Source: Eudorina sp. 2006-703-Eu-15 (lineage: Eukaryota; Chlorophyta; Chlorophyceae; Chlamydomonadales; Volvocaceae). Taken from it: DNA of 64,000 nucleotides. Below are positions 32,554-44,439 of the stretch, piece by piece (positions within the stretch are counted from its first letter, which is position 1; every line of letters begins with the position of its first letter). The stretch spans positions 332,479 to 396,478 of the forward strand of contig BDSI01000099.1 in the NCBI GenBank assembly GCA_003117195.1, read 5' to 3'. Below the pieces are notes generated by a model. It saw nothing but the letters and a program-made list of their open reading frames with translations. It ran no database searches and had not been told where the DNA came from. Position numbers and translations under genes: made by a program.

Positions 32554-33385
32554 TTCAACAAACTATGTATGAAAAATATGGCCTGAAACTGATAAAGATT
32601 AACTCCTAGCTGAACCTCACGGTCAGCATCACAAAGGCAACTTGATAGAGACGGTGAAGCTCAAAACTATGCAGCAAAAAGTACGGCAACTAGTTTGCTT
32701 GGACGGGTAAGTAGCTAATACATTGCATTTGGCCCAATAGGATATCTGAAAGCACGTGTCAGGGAAAATGCTGGTTTAAGCCTGTTGAAGGAGTTGTGAA
32801 TCGGCGCCAACGGTCGTTGACTTTCAAGACGATTAGGTTGTTTTCTGGACTTGAATATTACCTCTGAAACTCATTATATTTTGGGTATTGGCATCCGCCT
32901 TTCAAAAAGCCCGCCGTTTTCACCTCCTAGCCGTGCCAGTCGCCAGGTGCGCTCCTACCAAGGAAACTTGGAATGGCTTCTATGATGATGCTCGTGCTTG
33001 GCAGTGTCAAGGAGAAGTGCGTTCTGTCCCAGTTACATAGCAACTGTCCACGGTGAGAAGTGAAGGCCAGAGATGATCAAGGTGACGCGCAACAACAACT
33101 TTCACGCAGTCCTCTCTGCATGTTTCCCACTACAACCATAAATCCATTTCACACGGGCGTCGCACACGCCGGGTAGCGTCGACAACCCTCGATTACCCCT
33201 TGTGGCCACAGCCCGGCGATTGACCAGCAGACAACAAGTCAGCGCCATCACTTGCAACCGTGCAAACCATCAGCATCGAGTTTTCCTACCCCCATACCCC
33301 GAACAAATTGGTAATTGAAGTACGCCTCGCCAGTATACTAAACAGGAGACGCAACAGCGGCGGGTTATTCGTCGGGACCTGTGCG
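32554..33385. other. Upstream region of the helicase gene and 3' UTR of PAN gene B
   Basis: The right part should be the 3' UTR of PAN gene B, with a TGTAA signal at 33033-33037 on the minus strand. The left part is the promoter and 5' UTR of the helicase gene and is AT-richer. No coding gene is seen. Confidence 0.5.
33033..33037 (-). terminator. TGTAA poly(A) signal of PAN gene B
   Basis: TTACA on the plus strand, about 350 bases beyond the stop codon of the minus-strand gene. Confidence 0.45.
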
Positions 33386-36085
33386 TCATGCTGGCAGCCA
33401 CGCCAGCCGCACCCCGCTGACCCAGCCCGGGCTGCCGCCGTATCCGAGCTTGGGCTGCGGGTTCTGTGGGTCTCCTTGCTTGAGCCAGCACTGCCGGAAG
33501 CGGTACCGCTGGCCGTTGCAACCGTTGGCATCCGAGCACCAGGTCCATAGGGTGCACCCCTGATGGATTGAACCGGTTACAATGGAAGACAGGAAGCTCA
33601 GGCGTGGGCTCAAAGGCAAGAAATAAGCTCAGGCTTAGCCTCGGATTAAGCCCAGGGCTTGGCTGCGCCCAAAGGTCACCAGGACAGGGCGGGGGCAGGG
33701 CAACGTTCCCTGTAATACAATGTAACCGTCACAAGGTGGACCCGTATCCCGACCGGGTGTTCCAGCGAGCCCACATAGCTCGTAGGCGCCTCTTCTCATC
33801 AACCCCTACCCTGTGGTGGTGGAGCGCTTGTCTTGGAAAGAACAGGTCTTTGCGACGTCTTCAATGCGTGCAATGTGATGCGCGCCATGCGGTGCCGACC
33901 GTGGAGCGCACGTACTGCTGCAACATCGTCACGCGTCGTCGATGTGGGCCCACGGCCCCACGCATACCTTGACTCCGGCGCACTGGTAGCAGCAGTCCTC
34001 GGCCGAGTCCGCACTGTTGGTGTCGCCTGACACGAGTACCTGTTTGACCGAGTACCAAGCCGGGACATGTGGAAGATCAGTACGGCTGCGCTGCGCCTGT
34101 GTTGCGAGGAGAGCAGGGCCCCCCGGATCCTTGACCCGCACGGGTCACAGGCCGGCCGGTGCACGCAAGTTCCGCGGTGCAGCGGCGGCGCCTGGGGGGG
34201 GGCCAACAGTGTGCTGCTGCATAACATGCCCGGTGCCTGCCAAACGCGGCCTTTCCGTCCTGGACAACCCTGTAACTCTTGACGCATTCCTCACAGTTCC
34301 CTGGATCCCCAACGTTCTTACCCCCAGACGCCCTTCCCTCGCTCCATCCCCCCGTTGGGACTGCAGGCTCGGACAGTGGGAGGAAAGACAGATCGGTGCA
34401 CGCCGCCTGCGACAGGCCGGAGGCCGCAGCCGAACGCGCGTCCAGCTAGCCCAGAGGGTCCCAATGGCACGGGCCCGCACGCATTCGCACACCTTGGTTT
34501 CATTGAGGTCCGTGTCGAGCATGACGGTGCAGGGCTGCAGGCTTGGGCAGCCCTCCACGCCGTTGCTGGGCATGTCCCGGCAGCTGGACTCCACCACGCA
34601 CGCCGAGCCGTAGTCCTCGATCCGGGCGCACACACCCTAGCGGGACGGGGCGGGGCGGGGTGGGGCCGGCGGTGTCGTGGTAACGCACAGCAACGAAGGC
34701 GGCGCGATGCGCATATTGGGCCACCAAGTTTAAACATCTTGTCATGGTAATGACTGTACGACAAAGTTTGTGGAAAAGCATGAATGTGGGTTACCGCCTA
34801 CCGCACCCTCCTGCCACCGCACGCTAACACATTTGGAAGATTACTACTACATGTGAAGCATTGCGCAGCACCCAAGGGGAATGAGCTGTAAGGGCACGTA
34901 CTGGGACTTCTACGGCCGTTGCTGTTCCATCAGCCGACGACCCACCAGGAAGGTGTATCCGTTGTAGATGTAACTGGGGGCGCAAGAGCACGAGTAGCCG
35001 TGCTCGGGAAACTCCGCGGCGTCCGTGAAGTTGGCGACCGTGGTGCCGCTCAGCCAGCCGGTGGGCTGAGTGGGCAGGTTCTTGGCGCGGGGAAACTTGG
35101 AGCCGCTGCTCTTGGGCGGTATGTCATACTTCAGCCAGCACTGCTGGAACCTGCGGGGCCGGCCGACCCAGCGAACCAAGCCCATAAGGTACTCGCCGCC
35201 GGCGGCATTGCGTCGCGGCCTCACGCGCACTGTGCCAGACCCGAGGTGTATCGTGCTTGAATGCAGCGCCACGCGACGGTGACTCAGGCGGTCAAGTCTC
35301 GCAGTGAGAATGGAAGCACGGCGCGTTTCCCGGGCTTCGCTGCATGGCAGGTACCGTAGAAGCGATACCGCGCCAGCCCGCTGTGCGGAGGTGGACACCG
35401 TGAAATGCCGCACCGGTGCCGTACCTGCTGGAGTCCCGCATGTAGTTTCCGCCGGTGGCGCAGCCGCTGACGGCGCTGCACCACACCCACACGTTGCAGC
35501 CGGTGGTGTTGAGGCAGTCGTCGCGGCAGGCCGCGGCGGTGGGCAGGTAGTTGTGGGTCTCGTCCGCGTCCACAAGGATCGCGCCCTCCGCGTCCCGGTT
35601 GGCGACCGCCAGCACGGACGCCGGCGGAAAGGCGCCGAGGGCGAGGCGGCCTGGGGGCGTGGGGGAGGCGTCGGCGATGGGAGGGGGTACTGGCGCACGA
35701 ACGAAATCGTGTTCAGGTCAGCAGTTGCAGGCAGGCAGTTGCACACATGCACACCCTGGAGATTTCGGTATCGAAAGTCGTTTCGAGACAATACGCTCTG
35801 AATTATGGTCCATTTGTTGAATTATGGTCCATGTTACAAATGAGAATATCAAATAACAGCGGCCTGGATCACATTCTTTCCAACCGAGGCACCGCGGGGC
35901 AGGCAAACGGCGCAGCGCCGCCAGCCGAGTGATAGGGCCGGCAATCATTGCGCCCTGGAGGACTTAGATGACGACTGCCTCCATTCTGGGCAACGCAAAC
36001 GGACTCAGCGCTTCACCTCACCGAATGCTCCCAAGGCCAGCAGCGCCAGCGCGATCTGGAGAGAAGAAGCTCGCACGTGGCCCAT
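33386..36085 (-). CDS. Secreted PAN/Apple-like cysteine-rich protein, copy B
   Basis: Six exons join in phase: 36085-36022, 35650-35425, 35150-34946, 34636-34493, 34039-33968 and 33559-33386, giving 294 residues. The first exon encodes a signal peptide (MGHVRASS then LQIALALLALGAFG), so the protein should enter the secretory pathway. Two cysteine-rich modules resemble PAN/Apple folds: CRDDCLNTTGCNVWVWC...FQQCWLKYD...GWLSGT, and AEDCCYQCAGVKGC..WTWCSDANGC...FRQCWLKQGD...GWVSGV. Between them lies a region with paired cysteines and LQPCTVMLDTDL. Such proteins are common in the volvocine extracellular matrix, but no ligand can be named. Exon layout and phases equal those of copy A at 37243-40524, so the pair arose by tandem duplication. 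Confidence 0.75.
33712..33813 (+). repeat. Dispersed repeat copy 2 (see 8735-8834)
   Basis: Plus-strand sequence matches the minus strand of 8735-8834 over roughly 100 bases. This copy lies in the intron 33560-33967 of PAN gene B, in opposite orientation to copy 1. Confidence 0.75.
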
Positions 36086-37242
36086 GGTTCTTCGCGCGAC
36101 GCTCGCCTTCACATGTGATGCAGATGCAGAACACGCAGACCCAAGTGTCTCAATATTTTCTCCCGTGTAAGCCTTTCGTGCTTTCCGAGAGGAATTTACC
36201 GCGAATTCACCCGCATTCGTTGCTCCGAAAGCGCTTGCTTGCCGTTTCGGTTTCCCTTACGTGAAGCCGCACGTGTGCGGCAGCCAGCGGCAGCAACGCA
36301 GCATCTGTATTGTTGAAAGCTGGTTGGGTGGCGCATTTGAAACAAGCGAAACTTTCTATCTGGATGCTAGACGACTTCCTTCGCAGACTGGTGCCGTGCC
36401 GATCGCGCCCGGAGTGTTCCATCGTCGAGGGCCCTCGCATGCCCTTCCTTGCAAATCGATTACCAACGCGATGTGGGCGCCGCAACGCCCCAGCGCCACC
36501 TTACTTTACCAACGCAGCGTTGACGAAGGCTGCCAGGAGTTCGTCTTCTGCGGCATCCTATGATGACAACAACAGCACAGAGCATTAAGGCATATGCTCG
36601 CAGCGGAGTCTGGCGTATTTCCTCCTCCACTCTGTCCTCTCCTACCCAGCTTTACCTCCAGTCCCCACGGGATCGTGGCCGTCTCCATTTCTCTGATGGT
36701 CCGGTTGGACTGCACGAGGATGGCTTTGTACTACGCCCAGGGCAAGGGGACAAGTTCTCCCCAGTGAAGCGAGACTCCCCCGGCACCCCATGTCCGCAAA
36801 CCAAGCCGCCCACCGACCCAGCCATCCAGCAGCCATGCCCTCAGCGCAGGTCGCAACCCTTGGTGGTTGCGCTGATCGAGCTTCTCCTGCCTGCGTCCCG
36901 TCTTCCCGGGGTCGCCGTGGCGACGGTTACCGTACATCAGGCCCGAGACCCTACAGGTGTGGGAATCCAAACCCGGCCTCCGCGTTTCAGAAGCCCTGTA
37001 CTGCCCGGCATGTCGCTTGATCGCACGCAGCACTGCGCCGTTGGTACGGACGGATTGTTGGGCCCATTTTGACGGCACGGCATGTATTCTGCCTCTCAGC
37101 AAACCCAGACCTCCCCCAGGGCATTACCAACGGCAATACGACATCATCCACGCTTCAACGGGCCGGCAGGCACGCCGGCCGCACCCCGCCAGCAGAGGAA
37201 CTGCAAAGCGGGGTTATTCGTCGCATCGTCGGAACCTGTGCG
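36086..37242. other. Spacer between the PAN tandem genes
   Basis: It contains the promoter of copy B (left part, AT-richer near 36100-36250) and the 3' UTR of copy A. The first 60 or so bases beyond the stop of copy A resemble those beyond the stop of copy B. Open frames at 36560-37072 (+) and 36731-37102 (-) show no recognisable domain, so no gene is called. Confidence 0.5.
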
Positions 37243-39911
37243 TCATGCCGGCAGCCACGCCAGCCGCACCCCGCTGACCCAGCCCGGGCTGCCGCCGTAA
37301 CCCTGCTTGGGCTGCGGGTTCTGTGGGTCTCCCTGCTTGAGCCAGCACTGCCGGAAACGGTACCGCTGGCCGCTGCAACCGTTGGCGTCCGAGCACCAAG
37401 TCCACATGTTGCAGCCCTGCGGGGGAAGGGTGTGTGTGTGTGTGTGGACAGCGCGGCGGCTCACGAGCGACGACCTCCCCTGGCTGCGTGTCCTGTAACG
37501 TTCATTCGTTCATCCATTCAACCGTGTCCTCCGTGCTCCTTTTTCCTTTCGGAGAGCGGCGGCTGTCACGTGATCCCGCATGAAGGCATGACCCCTGGGG
37601 CCCCGAAACCGCACTGGTTTGGTGTCGGCCGGGAGCGTCAGCGACCCGGAGCGCTCATTTCTAGGTTAAGGGTCCATTTACTCCCCACCCCCCCACCCAC
37701 CCCCCCGGGGTATGCGGCATCGCGGTTCCGCGCACACCTTGAAGCCGGCGCACTGGTTACAGCAGTCCTCCGCCGAGTCCGCGCTGTTGGTGTCGCCCGA
37801 CAGGAGCACCTGCGGGCGCGACACAGCGGCAGACCGGGTCGGCAGCGAAAAACAGCAATGTAACGAAACAGTGCGGCAGCCCGGCCAACCCGCCAACCCG
37901 CGGCGCCCCTGCGGCCGACCCGCGGGGACCAAACGGGGCACCCTGCTGTTGGGTTCTGGCCGCCGCGTCGCCCCGAACTGCATCCCTTCCGTGGTCCCAT
38001 AAGGCCCTAATGGCGGCGTGCCAGCGCGCCAGAGCGCCAGCGGGTCGGCGGGTCAACGGGTCAACGGGTCGGCGGGTCAGTGGGTCAGCGGGTCAGCCGT
38101 GCCAGTTTGACGGACGAGTCCTTGCGCCCGACCTTAATGCCCAGCAGGCCCCAACCGGGGCCTTCACACCCTAATCCCCGACGCAGGTCCCTCTCCCGAC
38201 GCAGGTCCCTCTCCCGACGCAGGTCCCTCTCCCGACGCAGGTCCCTCTCCCGGCGCAGGTCCCTCTCCCGGCGCAGGTCCCTCTCCCGGCGCAGGTCCCT
38301 CTCCCGGCGCAGGTCCCGCGGCGCCGCCCTCCACCTTCTGCTCCTGCAGGTCGGTGTCCAGCATGACGGTGCAGGGCTGCAGGCTGATGCACGACTGGGT
38401 GCCGTCGCTGTCGGCGTTCTGGCAGGTGGTGTTGCTCACCACGCATGCGGGCCCGTACTCCTCGATCTTGGCGCAGTAGCCCTGAGGGCGTAAGGGGGGC
38501 ATTGGGGGGCGTCGGGGGGCATTGGGGGCATTGGGGGCATTGGGGGCGTCGGGGGCCGTAAGGGGGGCGTAAGGGGGCCCGCGCGCGTGAGAGCGAGCGG
38601 GGGCGTGGGTGAGTGGGTTCAGCAGGAAACCCGCCGGGGCATATATACGTGTGTTTGGGGAAATAACCCGCCGGGGCATGCGCGAGTGTGAGCGGAGCGT
38701 GCAGGAACGGATCAGGGCCAGGATCAGCGCCGCAGCCGTCCCCCAAACGGGTGGCACCGCGCGCGCTCGGTACGAAGCCCCAGGAACCCCAGAGCCGCGA
38801 CCTTCCTCTCGCGGCCCGTGCGGCTGTGGCCTCCCCGCGGCTCCCTCCCCCCTTCCCCGTTCCCCCCCCCACACACGTACCAAGAACCTGAACCCGCCGA
38901 ACGTGTAATCGGGCAGGCAGGGGCACGAGTAGCTGCTCTCGGGGGACTGGGCGGCGTCCGTGATGTTGGTCAGGGTGGTGCCGCTCAGCCAGCCGGTGGC
39001 TTGGTCGGGCAGGTTCTTGGCGCGGGGAAACTTGGAGCCGCTGCTCTTGGGCGGTATGTCATACTTCAGCCAGCACTGCTGGAACCTGCGGGGCCGGCAG
39101 CGACCGGTAAGGGCCCCCCCGGGGAGGGGGGCGGGGAGGGCGAGCACGAAAGGTTGCGACACCGGCCGGGGAAAGCGCGGGGGCGTGTCAGGACTCCCAG
39201 GGCGCAGGGCCCCTGACCGTTCAGGGGTCGACTGTACTGACCCCAAACCTCCCTACGTGGGGTGAAGACAATCGATACCTGGGTTTCTCCTGGTAGGTAG
39301 GTAGGTAGGTAGGTAGGTATGCTGAGGCCCGCCACTGGCTGTGCCGACTTATGCGGCAGTACAGATGTACGGCACGGGTTCAGCGGTGGTGTGCGTGTGT
39401 GTGTCACGCCTCCGAAGTTGCGCACCTGGAGGGGTCCCGGGGACCGCTGCCGGACGCGCAGCCGCTGACGGCGCCGCACCACACCCACACGTTGCAGCCG
39501 GTGGTGTTGAGGCAGTCGTCGCGGCAGGCCGCGGCGGTGGGCAGGTAGTTGTGGGTCTGGTCCGCGTCCACCAGGATCGCGCCCTCCGCGTCCCGGTTGG
39601 CGACCGCCAGCACGGACGCCGGCGGAGAGGCGCCGAGGGCGAGGCGGCCTGGGGGCGTGGGGGAGGGGAGGGGAGGGGGGGAGGGGTCGGTCCGCCGCGT
39701 CTGACACGGGGTTGGGTCAGTGCTCTGCGGCTCCAGGGGATGGCCGCCGGTCGGGGCCGGGCGGGTCTCTTATCTAAACACACACACACACACACATATA
39801 CACACGGATAACACATACACACACACCTCTCGCGGCTCATTTATACACGGGGTGGTTCTGGGTGGGCTTCTCATTAAACACACGGGGCGGTTCTGGGCGG
39901 GTTTGTCATTA

Positions 39912-39983
<72 letters not shown>

Positions 39984-40140
39984 GTGCGTCTCCGTATTTA
40001 GTATTTGCGGTGTGATTTGCCTTGCGGTGGTGGCGCGGCTGCCTTGTCCGCGCGCCTGCATATGGTAAGTTTTTTCCTCGCAGGTTTTATGGTAAGTATA
40101 TTGATACCTGGGATCGGGCGGGCGGGCGGGTTGCACTTCT

Positions 40141-40186
<46 letters not shown>

Positions 40187-40524
40187 GTGACTGGATCCGG
40201 ACGGGTGGGGGCTGGGCGCGTTGCCGCCACCGCGCAGCATATGTAACCCATGCTCCGGCCCATGGACATCGCACCCCGAGGATAGATCCACCTCGAGTGG
40301 AGGTAGCTGCCGGAAAATATCCTAATATATTTATCGAGTTATGGCAATATGAAGAGGCATTGGGTTGGTTTCCTTTGTTTGAAGGCAAGCGGTCGACGGC
40401 ACGCTGGGCGCCGCCTTGATGTCTCGGTTATGACCCATGGGTCGGTCCTACCGTTGGTTACACACAGCAGCGCCGCCAGCGCCACGACAGCGACTCGCGG
40501 TCCCATGGCGGCGGCCCGTTGCAT
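37243..40524 (-). CDS. Secreted PAN/Apple-like cysteine-rich protein, copy A
   Basis: Six exons join in phase: 40524-40452, 39648-39426, 39085-38881, 38481-38335, 37809-37738 and 37416-37243, giving 297 residues. The first exon encodes a signal peptide (MQRAAAMGPRVAVVALAALL then CVTNG); the ATG at 40506 is an alternative start. The mature part has the same two PAN/Apple-like modules as copy B. The last exon differs from copy B at only 4 of 57 residues, while exon 4 (GYCAKIEEYGPAC... against GVCARIEDYGSAC...) is much more diverged. Introns are loaded with repeats: GGTA, CA tracts, an 18-base array and a GGGTC-type repeat at about 38040-38100. The likely location is the cell wall or extracellular matrix; function is otherwise unknown. 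Confidence 0.75.
38181..38317. repeat. 18-base tandem array next to a splice donor
   Basis: Eight copies of (a/g)cgcaggtccctctcccg stand head to tail: four with acgcagg, then three full copies and one partial with gcgcagg. The array begins about 20 bases inside the intron after exon 4 of PAN copy A. On the coding strand it reads in frame as a Pro-Ala-Pro-Gly-Glu-Gly type repeat if the intron is retained. Confidence 0.9.
39915..39980. repeat. CA dinucleotide tract
   Basis: More than 30 uninterrupted CA units lie in the first intron of PAN copy A, so the pre-mRNA carries a long GU tract. Confidence 0.95.
40143..40184. repeat. CA dinucleotide tract
   Basis: About 21 CA units in the same intron as the tract at 39915-39980, preceded by a similar leader (gcacttctaa). 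Confidence 0.95.
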
Positions 40525-42264
40525 AGCAAAGGAACGCAAAGGAACGCAAAGCGCGAAACAAAAAACGCCCAGGCGGGTTGAACGTTCGCGCGGCCGCGCT
40601 GGAATGAACCAAGAGCAGCGAACGTGCCAAAAGTCCAACTCCTACGAAGACTGTTCAGCCAGGATCGGATCGGTCTGAATCAACGAACGGCGACGGCGCA
40701 GAGCCTCTTCGCAGGGAGGACGGCCCGAGGATTAAAGACAGCCATCGGCCCTCATCGGCGGAGGACCTCGGCCCTCGACACACATCACATACGCCAGCTG
40801 CAGCCGCCCCCACATCGGTTCCAAAGTCGGCATACATGATGTAAGATACATCGGTGCGGGGAACCAACGAACCAAAGAGGACGCAATGGAGTTGCTCCGC
40901 GAGCAGAGCAACTCCAGACGCGTCCCGTCGTCCGCACGTTGCAACGGATCCCTCCCTAGCGACTCCTAGAGGTTCCTAGCTAGTGTTAAGACCATCACGC
41001 TGTCAAACCACACAAGAGACGGGCAGGCTCGCTGGGGATTCGCTAGCACAAACGTTGATCATGTGGTCACTCGCACAGCAAGGGGGCAGTAGCTCCAAAC
41101 CAACCCAACCCACGACGCTCGCCAGCCAAAGCAAAAGAGATCACATATTCATGGTCATCACACCTGGGGTCAGCTTGCAGTCCATCCCGGTCACTCAAAA
41201 ACACGCTCCAAAATTGTTTGGAAGTACTTTTGACCATTCAGAATCAGAATTAGTCCGGCCGGGCATCACGCAGAGGTGCCATGTGCCCCCAGCGGTGCCG
41301 CAGCACCCGGGCGGGGGAGGGGGGGATCCGACCGCCGCTGCCAGCGCCGCAACCGTGAAGACCACCGAACCGGGATGGGTGGGTGGGTGGGTGTGTCAGC
41401 AATGCTTCTCAAATGGGCAATCAAGACCCAACCATCCCCAGGCTGAGTGTGCGCCTGGCATTTATCCAGGGCCCTGTTTCACGGATATCGGCGAAACAGC
41501 CCTCAGTGCGTCGCGGTTAATACCAAGGTCAGGGCAAAAGGCGCCCCGGTCTCTTGAGGGGCAAAGAAGTTCTCCGCACACACACACACACACACACACA
41601 GCTTTTCTCTTTGCTAACACACAAACACACACACAAACACGGGTTGACAATATTCTACACACACATACACAACGGGGCGATAGTATTCTATACACAGACA
41701 CACATCGGGGAGGATACTTTTCTAAACGCACGCACGCAAACACACGCAGGCAATGCCTGGGCGCATCCTAGCTCCTTGCATGACACGCACTCCTGCCCTG
41801 CCACTACACGCACGAAGATCCAACCTGACGCAGTGCACCAAGTGGCCGCAAGAGACCACCTTGGCTCGGCACGGCTCGGCTCAGCGCAGCAGCCTACCTA
41901 TATACGTTCGACACAATAAATGTTCGCGCGCGCGGCCAACCCTGTTCTGCCCAATGCACCGCTTCGCTCTGCCTGCCTGCGGAACTAGCTGCCTGCGGAA
42001 CTAAGTTGCCTGCGGAACTAGCTGCCTGCGGAACTGAAAGCATGCCCCGCGCACGGCCCTGCGGACTCCTTCCTGCGCAGCACAGCCCGCGGAATCTGCC
42101 ACCACGACCTAAACACCACGAGCAGACCCATGCAATCAGTCCAGTCGCCCATCACTGCGGCCTCGTTCTCGCGCATGCGCACAAATGCCGTGACAGCAAA
42201 ACGCGTCTTACTCTTCGTGACAGCCCCTCCCCGCGGCCCGCCCGCCCGCCCCCGTCGACGCCGC
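40525..42264. other. Intergenic region upstream of PAN copy A
   Basis: It holds the promoter of PAN copy A and the 3' UTR of the deacetylase-like gene. Repeats include a GGGT run near 41377-41393, a cluster of CA-rich tracts at 41577-41745 with T-rich leaders, and a repeated gcctgcggaacta motif near 41976-42030. The frame at 40983-41771 (+) is open but reads mostly low-complexity His/Thr sequence from the CA tracts. No gene is recognised. Confidence 0.5.
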
Positions 42265-44400
42265 CTACTTGCGGCCCTGCCCCGCGGCCCAGTCGCTCCA
42301 CTTGCCCCCCACGTCCGCCTCCCCATCCTCGCCGGCCCCTGCCTCTCCGCCCGGGGACATCGCGGCCGTCGCCCGCGCCCCAACGGCGCCGCCGCTTCCG
42401 CCGCCGCCGCCGCTGCTCTTGACGTCTTCCGCACCCGAGTCCTCCTCGCCTTTGCTGCCTGTGCCCAGGAACAGGTCCAGAAGCTCGGCCGGGTCAATGT
42501 CCCGTGGGTCGGCTAGCTCCGCCGCCACCAGATCGTCACGCGGGCCCGCTGCCGCGGCCGCCGCCGCCGCCCCCTCGCCTCCTCCGACCTCCGCTGTCCA
42601 GCCCTCCCGCACCCGCTGCAGCACCGCCGCCACCTTCGCCAGGTCCTCCGCCGACAGCGCGTCGCCATCCGCCTCGTCATCATCCACGACGTCGCCCGGG
42701 TCCCGGTCGTCGTCGCGCAAACCCCCGGCCGCCCAGCCGCCGGCGCCCGCCAAGCCGAGGGCCGAGGCGGCCGCGTGCGGGGCACCAAAGTACTGCGCGT
42801 GCTGCTCTTGCTGCTGCTGCTGGCGCAGCATCTGCTGCTGCAGCAGCTCTTCTTCGTGCTGCTGCTGCAGCGCCAGCTCCATCGCCTGCCGTTCGCGCTC
42901 CTCCGCCTCCGCCTCGGCCTCCTCCTGCAGCTGCAGCTGTCGCTGTTGGTTGGCGATGACGGAGCTCCAGCCGTGGAAGGACAAGGGGTGCAGCGTGGAC
43001 CAGTAGTGGGAGTGGACCTGCGGGGGGGGGAGGGGCAGGGGAGGGTATAGGATAGTGGCAGGCAGATTGAAGCTGCGCTGCTGCCAGCGCAAAATCCGAT
43101 CGGCATTGGGGCGGGGGGGCATGCCAGGGGTGGAGGCCGTGAGTGCCATGTCAGTATCAATAATACCGTGTCATCGCCTTTGCGGCAGAGAGCCTCTCCT
43201 TCGCTCCCCCAACGCACCCAGCGCGGTGTGAACATGCCCCAACCAACGTCCACGTTGGCTGGGCTCGTTCGGAGCTCGTCATGGGTTTGCCCGATTCAGT
43301 GACCTCCCCACGCGTCCGCCAACCTCCACACCCTCATCCTCAACACACCCCCATGCTCAACCCCATCCGTTACCTAGGGCATCCCCTCCCTCGAGCACCG
43401 GGCCGCGCGCTCGGTCGCCGCACCTGCATGGCGTTCATGATGGCCACCCAGCCCTGGCTGGTGGAGCCCCAGGACCCCGGCAGCGGCGGCGGGGCCTCCC
43501 CCAGCAGCACCCGCAGGCAGCCCTCCACTGCCTCCGACGTGGCCGCCAGGTTGTAGCCGCCCTCCAGCAGCAGGCCCAGGCCCCGCGGCGCCACACCCGC
43601 CAGCATGTGGGTCAGGTGCGCGAATACCGCCGGGGAGCAGCTGCAGCCGCCTGCGGGGTCGGATCGGAGTGGATTGGGTTGGGTTACGTTGGTTGGTGGC
43701 CGGTTGTAAGGGCTTCAGTACACATGTCTTGTCAGCAGACCGTGTCGCTTCTCCCTGCCCGCTGAGGGCGCCAGACGGCCGGCGCCGGCCGACCCATGGG
43801 TCAGCAACACTCGCCGAGTCGGCCGACCCATGGGTCAGGAGCGCTCGCCAAGTCAATGACAATCCCTTCATTCGAAGTCTCGAATCGAAATCCACGCTCC
43901 ACCGCTTTGCCTCCCAGGAACCCACACAGCTCCCGGGAGGGCCGGGCCGGGCGGGGCAGCGGGTGCCGTGTCGACTCACCAATGGGGTCGCCCCGCAGCG
44001 CTCCGAAACCCGCCACCACCAGTACGACCTGCGGCCGGAACTGGTAAGCCACGGGCATCACCACGTGGAGCGCGGCGGACAGCAGGTCGCCGTCCACCAG
44101 GCCGCTGCCGGCAAAGGCGACGTTGAGGGAGGTGCCCTCGCCCGCGCCCTCGCCGACCTCCTCGACGGCGCCCGTGCCCGGGTAGATGTCGCTGCGGCGG
44201 GGTCAGGGTCGGTGGCGTGGCGGCGGTCGGGGGTTGTGGTGTGTGTTGCTGGTGCTTGAAGGCGGTTAGGGCTGTGATGTTGCTGTGGATGCTGCTGGGG
44301 TTTGCTAGGGTCCAGGGAGCAGCGCTGTGTTCGTGAAAAGTACTTGCCGTACAAGTGCGAGGCGGCCTTACGCTCCACAAGCAGGTCTCACCAGGTCTCT

Positions 44401-44439
<39 letters not shown>

